64,000 nucleotides of DNA from Rhodothermales bacterium (GTDB taxonomy: Bacteria; Bacteroidota; Rhodothermia; Rhodothermales; Bin80): positions 1-64,000 of the forward strand of contig JAJECE010000050.1 in NCBI GenBank assembly GCA_022822185.1. Direction: 5' to 3'. Shown in pieces: positions 45,518-53,826 of this stretch. The translations under genes were made by a program, and so were the position numbers. The notes beneath the pieces were generated by a model. That model ran no database searches. It had not been told where the DNA came from and worked only from the letters and a program-made list of their open reading frames with translations. Each line of letters opens with the position of its first letter. The first letter of the stretch is position 1.

Positions 45518-46954
45518 ATGACGCTCATTCATCGAATGGTTCTGAAACAGCTCCCTGGCCCGTTTCTGGGCTGGCTGCTGCTGCTGATGTTCCTTCTGCT
45601 GATGCAGTTCCTGATCAAATTCCTGCCAGATCTGGCAGGCCGGGATCTTCCGATAGGACTCATCTTGGAACTGATCACCTACAACCTTGCCTACATGGTA
45701 GTGCTGGCCGTCCCCATGGCAGCCCTACTGGCCATATTAATGGTCTTCGGGACACTTGCCGAATCCCGTACATGGATCGTAATCCGTAATTGCGGCATCA
45801 CACTCTGGAGTTTTACCTGGCCGGTACTGGCCGCGGCGGCCCTTCTCGCCTGGGGCATGACCTATTTCAACAATGTACTTCTTCCTGAATCTAATTTTCG
45901 GGCCCTCAATATGTGGCAGACGATTCGAAGTGCACGACCAGGATTTGATCTGGAACCAGGGGTTTTCTATCAGGAAATTGATGAGTACAGCATCCTGGTT
46001 CATCGGCGGGATGGAAATACACTCCATGACATTCTTATTTATGACTATACACAGGGAATTGCCAATGGATCAACAATTCGGGCCAGACAGGGGGAGTTGA
46101 TCCCGCAGGGAGATTTTCTGGATATGATCCTCAACGAAGGCGAAATGCACCGGCTCTATCGGCCTTCCGATATACACGGAAACGAACGCTATGAAAAACT
46201 AACCTTTGAGCAGTTTCGTCTGCGGCTGGACCTGAGCGAACTCGGCCTGCAGACCCAGGCGCAAACCAGCGGCTACCGATCTGATCGCTCCACTCCTGTA
46301 AATCGGATGTTTGAGATTGTGGATTCACTGAAGCATCGTCTCACAGAGCAAACCGCTGAATTGCAAAGCATGATGCCGCGCCCCCGTTCATTGGAGAAGT
46401 CCACCGCCATGCCACCGAGCCCCCCTGAGTATGAAGCACCTCCCGCACATTCATTTTACGGAAATTCGCATGCCGATTCCACCGCTCCCCGTCGCGTTTT
46501 AGAAGGCTTAACCACCGATCAAATGCGCCGAACCTATCAGCAGGCGCGTGATTACGGGCGGACTGCACGAACTTCCGCTGCCAGTAAAGGGCGAAGCCTA
46601 AAACAAACCGCTGTGGCGATCAGTCGCTATCAGGTAGAGATTCACAAGAAGTATTCCATCTCCATTGCCTGTTTCATCTTTGTCCTGATTGGGATCCCCC
46701 TTGGCTTGAGCATCCGCCGGGGTGGACTCGGAGTCGCCTGTCTTACAGCCGTTGGGATCTTTATTTTTTACTGGGTTACTCTGGTTCAGGGGGAGAAACT
46801 CGCAGACCGGGAATTACTCAGCCCATGGCTCGGCATGTGGTGTGCCAATATTCTGATTGGTGCAGCCGGCATCTGGCTGTTCATCCGGGTAACCCTTGAT
46901 CGGAAAGCCCGACCAGGGTATGCGGCAAGGCCTGAGACAAAGAGTCATAAATAG
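45518..46954 (+). CDS. lptF: LptF/LptG family LPS export permease (LptF-like)
   Basis: 478 residues. N-terminal helices (WLLLLMFLLLMQFLIKFLP; YMVVLAVPMAALLAILMVFG; WPVLAAAALLAWG) precede the jellyroll domain (about 145-250). A long polar, proline-rich linker (about 270-370), absent from shorter homologues, comes before the last three helices (SISIACFIFVLIGIPLGLSIR). It pairs with LptG and LptB in the inner-membrane LPS extractor. The 120-residue insert in the periplasmic or cytoplasmic loop is unusual. It follows the decayed island and stands alone. Confidence 0.85.
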   Translation: MTLIHRMVLKQLPGPFLGWLLLLMFLLLMQFLIKFLPDLAGRDLPIGLILELITYNLAYMVVLAVPMAALLAILMVFGTLAESRTWIVIRNCGITLWSFTWPVLAAAALLAWGMTYFNNVLLPESNFRALNMWQTIRSARPGFDLEPGVFYQEIDEYSILVHRRDGNTLHDILIYDYTQGIANGSTIRARQGELIPQGDFLDMILNEGEMHRLYRPSDIHGNERYEKLTFEQFRLRLDLSELGLQTQAQTSGYRSDRSTPVNRMFEIVDSLKHRLTEQTAELQSMMPRPRSLEKSTAMPPSPPEYEAPPAHSFYGNSHADSTAPRRVLEGLTTDQMRRTYQQARDYGRTARTSAASKGRSLKQTAVAISRYQVEIHKKYSISIACFIFVLIGIPLGLSIRRGGLGVACLTAVGIFIFYWVTLVQGEKLADRELLSPWLGMWCANILIGAAGIWLFIRVTLDRKARPGYAARPETKSHK

Positions 46955-47221
46955 GACATGATTCGCAGCCCAATCGCTCCAAACAAACGGCCAGTCACAG
47001 GAGTCTATCACCCTCATATTCTCGCTCACGATCATAGAAAAAGACATCTGTCGCCGGACAGGGCTGCATTTGAACCCATCTCCAGACATAGCAAATGCTT
47101 CCAGAGCCCCGATATGCCCCTCAACCCGCCTGCTGTGATTGGAGATACAATTTCTTTTTTAGAAGTTCAAGGGACGACGTAAAGACGAAGTTCGCACACA
47201 TCAGAAGATCCACGACATGGA

Positions 47222-47896
47222 ATGCTCTATCTAGTCCCTACTCCAATCGGAAATCTGGCCGATATTACATTTCGTGCCATCAATACCCTCAAATCGGTGG
47301 ACCTTATTGCATGCGAAGATACGCGGTCATCCAGTGTGCTTCTTGCACACTACGGCATCCGTACACCGACCGTCAGTTACCATGATCATAACGAACGCAC
47401 GCGTGCACCGCAGCTTATTGAGCACATGAAGACCGGCCAACAGATTGCACTGATCAGTGATGCCGGATCGCCGGGCCTCAGTGATCCCGGATTTTATCTA
47501 GCCCGCCTGTGCTGGAAAGAAATGATCCCGGTACAGGCCCTGCCTGGACCGACCGCACTGATCCCTGCCCTGACTGCCAGCGGGCTCCCTTCGGAACGCT
47601 TTGTATTTGAGGGGTTTCTGCCAACGCGAAAAGGTCGAAGACAGCGTCTGGAAGCAATTCAGACAGAGACGCGCACCGTGGTGCTCTACGAAAGCCCGCA
47701 CCGGCTGATTCGAACCCTGACCGATCTGGTCAATCTGCTCGGGCCGCAGCGGATCGGAGGGATCGCCCGGGAACTCACAAAAAAATTTGAAGAGACCCGC
47801 CGGGGAAGCCTGCAGGAACTGCTGAACTGCTACCGTGAAAAACCTGCGGTCAAGGGAGAATTTGTCATTATGATTGCACCGCCAACCTTCCATTAA
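47222..47896 (+). CDS. rsmI: 16S rRNA (cytidine(1402)-2'-O)-methyltransferase RsmI
   Basis: 224 residues with LYLVPTPIGNLADIT at the N-terminus, CEDTRSS, SDAGSPGLSDPG and ALPGPTALIPALTASGLP, all diagnostic of RsmI (tetrapyrrole-methylase fold). It 2'-O-methylates C1402 of 16S rRNA in the decoding centre, using S-adenosylmethionine. The next gene starts five bases later. Upstream 267 bases show no gene. Confidence 0.97.
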   Translation: MLYLVPTPIGNLADITFRAINTLKSVDLIACEDTRSSSVLLAHYGIRTPTVSYHDHNERTRAPQLIEHMKTGQQIALISDAGSPGLSDPGFYLARLCWKEMIPVQALPGPTALIPALTASGLPSERFVFEGFLPTRKGRRQRLEAIQTETRTVVLYESPHRLIRTLTDLVNLLGPQRIGGIARELTKKFEETRRGSLQELLNCYREKPAVKGEFVIMIAPPTFH

Positions 47897-47900
47897 AACG

Positions 47901-48542
47901 ATGTCCATTACGTACGTAAAATCTTTTACCCATAACCCGTTCGCCACCAACAGTTACGTCTGCCATAACGATTCGGAGGCGGTCATTGTGGATGCAAGCT
48001 GCTCCGATGAGCGGGAAGAGGCCGAAATTGCCGAATATATCCGTTCCAATGACCTGACCGTGCGTCACCTTTTGCTGACGCACGCCCACATTGACCACAT
48101 TCTGGGATGCAGTGCACTGTCAAAGAGATTCGACCTTTTCTGGCAGGCCCATCCGGATACATCAATATGGCTGAAAAGAGCCCCCGCGCAGGCGCTCCTG
48201 TACGGCCTTCAGATAAAGCCCGTACCCAAACCCGGCAGATGGCTCAAGGAACAGGATACCCTCACCTTCGGGCATGCAATCTGGCGCATCCTCTATACCC
48301 CAGGCCACGCACCGGGCTCCATCTGCTTTGTTGACGATGCCAGTCAGTTTGTGATTGCAGGAGATGTACTGTTTCAGCAGTCCATCGGCAGGACCGATCT
48401 GCCTGGAGGGGACAGGGGGACCCTGATGAAATCCATCTTTCAGCAATTACTCACACTCCCGGATGAAATGACCGTGTACGCGGGCCACGGCCCACCGACC
48501 CGCATTGGTCTGGAACGAATGCAGAATCCCTTTCTTCAATAG
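47901..48542 (+). CDS. MBL-fold metallohydrolase (glyoxalase II-like)
   Basis: About 213 residues from the ATG at 47901. Metal motif THAHIDHILG (T-H-x-H-x-D-H), TPGHAPGSICF, GDVLFQQSIGRTDLPGG and the final AGHGP are the pattern of YcbL/glyoxalase II-like hydrolases. It probably hydrolyses a thioester, such as a bacillithiol or other thiol conjugate given ypdA nearby; this is inference. Its end overlaps the convergent kinase-like gene by seven bases. Confidence 0.9.
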   Translation: MSITYVKSFTHNPFATNSYVCHNDSEAVIVDASCSDEREEAEIAEYIRSNDLTVRHLLLTHAHIDHILGCSALSKRFDLFWQAHPDTSIWLKRAPAQALLYGLQIKPVPKPGRWLKEQDTLTFGHAIWRILYTPGHAPGSICFVDDASQFVIAGDVLFQQSIGRTDLPGGDRGTLMKSIFQQLLTLPDEMTVYAGHGPPTRIGLERMQNPFLQ

Positions 48543-49648
48543 CCCTCGCCCGCAGTATCATCCACAAGTGCACGGACTTCCTGGTCGGTTAACCGCCCCC
48601 CTAGCCTCATAATCGACTGATAGACAAGTTCCCCCATATGATCACAGGCATGAAACCGATCTTCCCCGTGATACTCATCCAGGCTCGCCGCCAGGGTCTG
48701 TACATGGTCACGGTCTGCAATGCGATCTCTGCGCATCACTTCAAGTAATGCCTGCACACGGCCATCACTCACACGAACCCGGTTGGCCATCAATGCCCGC
48801 TCTTCCTTGCGATATTGCTCAATGGCGGCAGGCGGGAGTACGTTCGAAACCGCATCCATAAACGGTGCGTTGGCTTCATAGGCCTGCGGTCGATAAACCT
48901 GAATATTCCTGTGATGACTCTGCTGATCAAAATCAATGGGGCGAAAGCGATAATTGTATTTTTCCAAGTCCGGTGTAATGTCCACCACAAAATTCCCCGT
49001 ATGCATATCCCCTAAAAGCTGTAGCAGACAGCGGGTATCAAATTTGACAAACTGTTTGGCCAAGCGGACCAGATCAAATCGGTTCTCCGGCATCGCTGTA
49101 GTTAGAAACACATCCCCTGGAACCCCTACAATATGCTCCTCTATCGTCGTGTCATCCCGAACAAAATACTCAATCCGGCTTGGAGAAAGTAAATGCTCAA
49201 GTTCAAGCCCATAGATCCGGTTGGCATCTGTTCGTTTCACATAGTAGTAGTCAAAATTCTCATTGAGTGCATTCACAATCCGGACCCTGTAAGGAAGTGT
49301 ATTTCCATATAAACAGATGTCAACACGATCTACATAGAGATGCTGGATGATGGAAAGATCTCCGTGTGCACGCAGATCTGCATAGGTGACAAGCAGATCA
49401 TGATCAATCTCCTGCTGCTCGCTGGGCTGATAAATCACGCTCGCCCAAAGCGTATCCCTGCCATCCTCGTCATAGAGCGGCACCGATTCCACATACCGGG
49501 CCAGATCCTGATAGCGTACCCCCCTGACCTGAAGCCTTTCATAACGTTTCAAGTACCCTCTGAGATCTTCATTCAGAGAATAGAATGCTTTTTTCCGACT
49601 TACCAAGTGCCGGTTAAGACGGATTGAGACTGTATCCGTAGTATCCAT
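48536..49648 (-). CDS. Uncharacterised protein with kinase-like fold signatures
   Basis: 370 residues, not recognised as a named family. A segment FDYYYVKRTDANRIYGLELEH (about 132-152) looks like the N-lobe Lys (138) and Glu of a kinase. LLGDMHTGNFVVDI (about 211-224) gives Asp214 and Asn219 in the order of a catalytic loop (compare GDxHxGN of aminoglycoside or ABC1-type kinases). RPIDFDQQ (about 237-244) resembles the metal-binding DFD. Residues 1-120 form a separate domain. A small-molecule or protein kinase is plausible; no substrate can be suggested. The C-terminus (HACDHMGELVYQSIMRLGG) is helical. Convergent overlap with the MBL gene. Confidence 0.6.
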   Translation of the reverse strand: MDTTDTVSIRLNRHLVSRKKAFYSLNEDLRGYLKRYERLQVRGVRYQDLARYVESVPLYDEDGRDTLWASVIYQPSEQQEIDHDLLVTYADLRAHGDLSIIQHLYVDRVDICLYGNTLPYRVRIVNALNENFDYYYVKRTDANRIYGLELEHLLSPSRIEYFVRDDTTIEEHIVGVPGDVFLTTAMPENRFDLVRLAKQFVKFDTRCLLQLLGDMHTGNFVVDITPDLEKYNYRFRPIDFDQQSHHRNIQVYRPQAYEANAPFMDAVSNVLPPAAIEQYRKEERALMANRVRVSDGRVQALLEVMRRDRIADRDHVQTLAASLDEYHGEDRFHACDHMGELVYQSIMRLGGRLTDQEVRALVDDTAGEGY

Positions 49649-49784
49649 GAAATGTCAAAGCAAATACAATAAACCCCCATTTGATCCACCAAAGAGATTT
49701 TTAAACAGCACTCCTTATTTGGGGTACAATCAGGCGGCCAGAGCACATTAAATCTCCCCTATCACACGTTTGATCCCTCTTTCA

Positions 49785-50549
49785 ATGCCTGTATACGCAC
49801 TTCTACTGGAGTATGATGGCTCAAAGTACAGTGGATGGCAACGACAAAAGACACATCCCACCATACAGGCAGACATCGAAGAAGCCCTGCGAACATTTCT
49901 GCGCTGCGATCAACTCCAGATCACGGGATCCGGTCGAACGGACGCAGGCGTACATGCACGAGGTCAGGTCGCGCACTTTGAATGTCAGGCAATGGCCGCT
50001 GCGCAGTGGCATCGCCTCGTCACGGCCTTGAATGGCCTGTTGCCTCCCACCATTGCCGTACGCGCTGCGGCAAAAACCCACGACGATTTTCATGCACGCT
50101 ACGATGCAAAGCGGCGAACGTATCACTACTATATCTCCCGTGTACCGCTGGCACTGGATCGGAATCGGCGCCTGTTTCTACCCTCTGCACTGGATTATCC
50201 GCGTATGAATCATGCGTGCAGCCTGCTGATCGGCACCCATCATTTTGGGGCATTCTGCCGAACGCAAAGTGCAACGGTCAATCGTATCTGTACCGTACAT
50301 TATGCGCAATGGGAACCCGAAGCACGACCCGGATACTGGAAATTTGTCATTGAAGCAGACCGTTTTCTGCATGGCATGGTACGCGCATTGGCAGGCACCC
50401 TACTGGACATCGGACGGGGGCAGAGATCTGTTCAGGATCTGGAACATATTCTAGCCTCCCGGGATCGCCGAAATGCAGGCCCGGCGGCCCCCGCACATGC
50501 ACTTGTATTGGATCATGTAACCTACATTGTCCCCCTCTTTGACGGATGA
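49785..50549 (+). CDS. truA: tRNA pseudouridine(38-40) synthase TruA
   Basis: About 254 residues from the ATG at 49785 (MPVYALLLEYDGSKYSGWQRQ). The catalytic Asp is in GSGRTDAGVHARGQVAHF, and the C-terminal FLHGMVRALAGTLLDIGRG is conserved. It makes pseudouridine at positions 38-40 of the anticodon arm. It overlaps the next gene by four bases. Confidence 0.97.
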   Translation: MPVYALLLEYDGSKYSGWQRQKTHPTIQADIEEALRTFLRCDQLQITGSGRTDAGVHARGQVAHFECQAMAAAQWHRLVTALNGLLPPTIAVRAAAKTHDDFHARYDAKRRTYHYYISRVPLALDRNRRLFLPSALDYPRMNHACSLLIGTHHFGAFCRTQSATVNRICTVHYAQWEPEARPGYWKFVIEADRFLHGMVRALAGTLLDIGRGQRSVQDLEHILASRDRRNAGPAAPAHALVLDHVTYIVPLFDG

Positions 50550-51877
50550 ATGGACTGGGACTTATGCGAAACTGCTGGTTGATCAGTCTGATTTTCCTCG
50601 CATGTGAGCGACCATTTATAGAGGCTACCAAGCCTGAGCTGGTCGTGATTGCACCTGATTTGACGGAAGTACAGACCTCGACGATCATTACACTCAGGGT
50701 AGCGTCTATACATTTCCGTGCTGTGGAAGGAGTAAATCTGAACGGTATCCCCATGGATCCAGCTCCCCCCGGGCCCGCATATTGGCAGATCCAAATCAAC
50801 CTGCGCCTCGGTCTGAATACGTTTTTTCTGGAAGCAACCGATCAAGAGGGAATTTCCCGAAGGGATACTGCCTATGCCGTGTTCCTGCCGCATCGTATTT
50901 CCCGGGATGCACCCGCATTGCCAGAGGGGCGAGGCGGCCATTCATTGGTGCGCCTCCGGGACGGAAGCCTCATGGTGACCGGAGGCGCCCGTCAACAGAT
51001 GAGCCCTGCACAGGGAGAATCCTTTCTCTTGCTCCGCGGCTCCGATTCCTTTGTCCAAATGCAGCAGCGGCTGCGTAAACCAAGAACCGGACATACAGCC
51101 AGCGTTCTGCCAGACGGCCAGATCCTCATCGTCGGAGGCAGCCGCATTGATTCCCCCGGCAGCGTAAGCGATTTGATTGAAACCGTAGAAATTTATAACC
51201 CTGCTGACCCGGAACCTGCGTTTCATGAAGTCCCTGTACGGGGACAACCCATCCGCCGAGCCAATCATAGTGCGATCGTCCGTCAGGAGAATGGCGAATT
51301 TCTCCTTGATCTGGTCGGAGGCTATGGGGATCTGCGCTACGGCTCCAATCCCTTCTTCGGGATACGCAGGGATCTGCGTACTTTCAAGATTGAACCGGAT
51401 GGATTGACCGCCCTGAATACCGTCGTTTCCGCTCCATTTATTGAACATCCGACTGCGAGTCATACTGTAACCCGCGCCTCACCCGACTCGTACTTTATAT
51501 TGGGAAGCCAATTTGAAAATGGAACGGCCATAAATGGAAATATGCGTATAGAATATCCAAGGGGGGGCGGCCCGCGTCTATCTCAATTACCCGGGCTGCT
51601 GATTCCCCGCACCGTTCATGCAACGGCTCCCGTTCTGAATGGACTTTTTGCGGTTTTCGGCGGTCGGATAGAATCTTCCAGAGTAGCGACACAAATGGAG
51701 ATCTTCCACGAACAGACCCATCAATTTTTCTCCATGCAACCCTCACAGGCACTTGCATACCGCTATGATCATACTGCAATCTCAAGAGGAATCCGAACGG
51801 TGCTTCTGGTTGGTGGATTTAACCCGAATGGAACATCTATTCCGACATCGGAGTATTTTGTCGCACTCTCTGAGTAA
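50546..51877 (+). CDS. Kelch-like beta-propeller lipoprotein
   Basis: 443 residues. The signal ends LISLIFLAC, a lipobox, then ERPFIEA. Residues about 120-430 carry a series of beta-propeller blades with kelch motifs such as RTGHTASVLPDGQILIVGGS and RYDHTAISRGIRTVLLVGGF. The first about 100 residues after the signal form a beta-sandwich. Probably a surface or periplasmic binding protein. The ATG at 50546 overlaps the truA stop (ATGA); an ATG at residue 7 is also possible. Confidence 0.75.
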   Translation: MNGLGLMRNCWLISLIFLACERPFIEATKPELVVIAPDLTEVQTSTIITLRVASIHFRAVEGVNLNGIPMDPAPPGPAYWQIQINLRLGLNTFFLEATDQEGISRRDTAYAVFLPHRISRDAPALPEGRGGHSLVRLRDGSLMVTGGARQQMSPAQGESFLLLRGSDSFVQMQQRLRKPRTGHTASVLPDGQILIVGGSRIDSPGSVSDLIETVEIYNPADPEPAFHEVPVRGQPIRRANHSAIVRQENGEFLLDLVGGYGDLRYGSNPFFGIRRDLRTFKIEPDGLTALNTVVSAPFIEHPTASHTVTRASPDSYFILGSQFENGTAINGNMRIEYPRGGGPRLSQLPGLLIPRTVHATAPVLNGLFAVFGGRIESSRVATQMEIFHEQTHQFFSMQPSQALAYRYDHTAISRGIRTVLLVGGFNPNGTSIPTSEYFVALSE

Positions 51878-51898
51878 TTCTTAAACCCCCTTATATTC

Positions 51899-52078
51899 AT
51901 GCGGCGTGACCGAATTCTAAACTGGATTATTATTGCGATTGTGGTGTTGGTCGTAATCCTGCTGTTTGATCTGATCCTTGGATTGGTCGTAGGTCTGGCC
52001 AGAGCTACAATCCCAATCCTGATCATTCTTTTCGTGGTTGGCCTCGTTTTACGGTTCATTGGCACACGGCGCACTTGA
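51899..52078 (+). CDS. 59-residue hydrophobic membrane peptide
   Basis: MRRDRILNW followed by a long hydrophobic helix (IIIAIVVLVVILLFDLILGL), a short polar gap (VGLARAT) and a second helix (IPILIILFVVGLVLRFI), ending GTRRT. Two membrane segments with Arg caps give a hairpin in the inner membrane. The ATG at 51899 is 22 bases after the propeller gene and the stop overlaps an in-frame TTG of tadA. Too short for many gene finders. Function unknown. Confidence 0.6.
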   Translation: MRRDRILNWIIIAIVVLVVILLFDLILGLVVGLARATIPILIILFVVGLVLRFIGTRRT

Positions 52079-52086
52079 TCAGGCGT

Positions 52087-52566
52087 ATGGCACTCTCGCG
52101 GTTGCTTGAACCGGATCGCCGCTTTATGCGCTCCGCCCTTCAACAAGCCGAACAGGCAAAAGAAAAGGGGGAGGTACCTGTTGGTGCGGTCGTTGTGTAT
52201 GGTGAGCAGATCGTGGGTCGAGGGCACAATCTGGTCGAATCCCTTCAGGATCCAACCGCCCATGCCGAAATGATTGCCATTACTGCCGCCTGCGAAACAC
52301 TCCAGTCCAAAGTTCTTCGAGACTGTACGCTTTATGTTACCCTTGAGCCCTGTCCGATGTGTGCAGGGGCAATCGTACTTGCCCGGCTGGATCGTCTATG
52401 TTTTGGTGCAATGGATGCGAAAGCAGGCAGTGCCTCTACGCTCTACAATATTCCGCAGGATGAACGGCTCAATCACCAGGTAGAAGTCGTCAGCGGCGTG
52501 GAAGCAAATCAGGCAGAGGCACTGCTCCGGGATTTTTTTCAGCAACTCAGAAATTTGCATTCCTAG
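52087..52566 (+). CDS. tadA: tRNA-specific adenosine deaminase TadA
   Basis: About 159 residues from the ATG at 52087; an upstream TTG at 52075 would overlap the preceding peptide gene. The zinc-deaminase motifs are clear: PTAHAEMIAI (His and catalytic Glu) and LEPCPMCAGAIV (two Cys ligands). Deaminates A34 of tRNA-Arg(ACG) to inosine. ypdA follows after 36 bases. Confidence 0.95.
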   Translation: MALSRLLEPDRRFMRSALQQAEQAKEKGEVPVGAVVVYGEQIVGRGHNLVESLQDPTAHAEMIAITAACETLQSKVLRDCTLYVTLEPCPMCAGAIVLARLDRLCFGAMDAKAGSASTLYNIPQDERLNHQVEVVSGVEANQAEALLRDFFQQLRNLHS

Positions 52567-52602
52567 CCCCCCCGTCATCATGTCGTATCCATCATAGTAA
52601 CC

Positions 52603-53607
52603 ATGAAAGACCTCGTAATTATAGGGGCAGGCCCCGTCGGTCTAGCCTGCGGCATTCAGGCAGGAGAACACAACCTGAGTTCCATGATCATTGATAAGGG
52701 CACGCTCGTCAATTCACTGGTGGGCTACCCCACACACATGGAGTTCTTTTCCACCGCTGAACTGCTTGAGATTGGAGGCCACCCCTTCCCCGCGCTGTCC
52801 ACCAAACCTACACGCCCGGAAGCCCTAAAGTACTACCGCCGGGTTGCCGATGTAGAATCCCTTGACCTGCGACTCTACGAGCAGGTACAGCGTGTAGATG
52901 GCACGGACAATAACTTTTCAGTTGTAACAACGAAAGGAACCTACCCCTGTCGTAAAGTCATTGTGGTTACCGGATTTTTTGACGTTCCGAATCTGCTGAA
53001 TGTCCCCGGCGAAGAACTCTCAAAGGTTACCCACTATTATCGGGAGCCCTATGCTTATGCCGGGCAGCAAGTGGCGGTGATCGGAGCAAAAAATTCAGCC
53101 GCCAAAGCGGCGCTGGAGTGCTACCATTACGGTGCCGAGGTGACCCTCATCCATCGCGGCGATGCGCTGTCGGAAAAAATCAAATACTGGATCAAACCAG
53201 ATATTGAAAACCGTATCCGAGAAGGCAGTATTGCTGCACATTTTGGCACCCGGGTGACCACCATTGAATCAGAGCAATTGAAGCTTCATGGCCCCGAAGG
53301 GGCATTCTCCCTAAGCAATGATTTTGTGATTGCAATGACGGGCTACCGTCCGGATTATTCCTTCCTGGAGGCATTAAATATCACCATCCAGAAGGATAGA
53401 TTCCGAACCCCGTTCCATCATTCGGAAACCTTCGAGACGAATCGCCCCGGTCTCTATATTGCCGGGACCGTCTGTGGAGGTCTCCGTACCAGCCGCTGGT
53501 TCATTGAGAACGGGCGTTTCCATGCCGCGCAGATCATGCGCCATATAACTACAGGAACCGTAGAGCCGTTAAAACTAGGTCAGCGTTACTGGAAAACAGC
53601 CGAGTAG
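52603..53607 (+). CDS. ypdA: YpdA family bacillithiol disulfide reductase
   Basis: 334-residue FAD/NADPH flavoprotein. The N-terminal dinucleotide motif VIIGAGPVGLACGIQA is followed by DKGTLVNSLVGYPTHMEFF, characteristic of YpdA. The second Rossmann motif VAVIGAKNSAAKAALE and the C-terminal PGLYIAGTVCGGLRTSRWFIENGR are conserved. YpdA reduces bacillithiol disulfide. It suggests this organism uses bacillithiol rather than glutathione; the biosynthetic genes are not in the window. The C-terminus extends a little past the family norm. Confidence 0.92.
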   Translation: MKDLVIIGAGPVGLACGIQAGEHNLSSMIIDKGTLVNSLVGYPTHMEFFSTAELLEIGGHPFPALSTKPTRPEALKYYRRVADVESLDLRLYEQVQRVDGTDNNFSVVTTKGTYPCRKVIVVTGFFDVPNLLNVPGEELSKVTHYYREPYAYAGQQVAVIGAKNSAAKAALECYHYGAEVTLIHRGDALSEKIKYWIKPDIENRIREGSIAAHFGTRVTTIESEQLKLHGPEGAFSLSNDFVIAMTGYRPDYSFLEALNITIQKDRFRTPFHHSETFETNRPGLYIAGTVCGGLRTSRWFIENGRFHAAQIMRHITTGTVEPLKLGQRYWKTAE

Positions 53608-53723
53608 ATGTCCGCTACCGATCATGCCGCTGTACAGAGCCGTGAACTCGTATGGGCCTGTCCAACCCGGCCCCTCAATGTTCGATATCCCGGACTGAAC
53701 CGTCAATAACCGAAACAATTCTC

Positions 53724-53733
53724 TTATATTTCC
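53724..53733 (+). promoter_or_regulatory. Candidate promoter element TTATATTTCC
   Basis: Identical ten-base element to the one before the hydrolase gene at 8174, here about 95 bases before the large repeat protein. The identity of the decamer at two unrelated loci supports a promoter, with position relative to the start codon variable. Confidence 0.35.
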
Positions 53734-53826
53734 CTGTCTTGCAGAATCTTTGTCGCTTTTCCTGAGAGCGGTCATTGAACTCAATTCCCGCATCCTTTTA
53801 CATTCTGGACATTTCTCTAACTTAAC

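Noticed and set aside
46955-47221. Possible tRNA T-arm in GCATTTGAACCCA (minus-strand GGTTCAAAT)
   Set aside because: The flanking bases do not pair into a T-stem and no anticodon or acceptor arm could be drawn.
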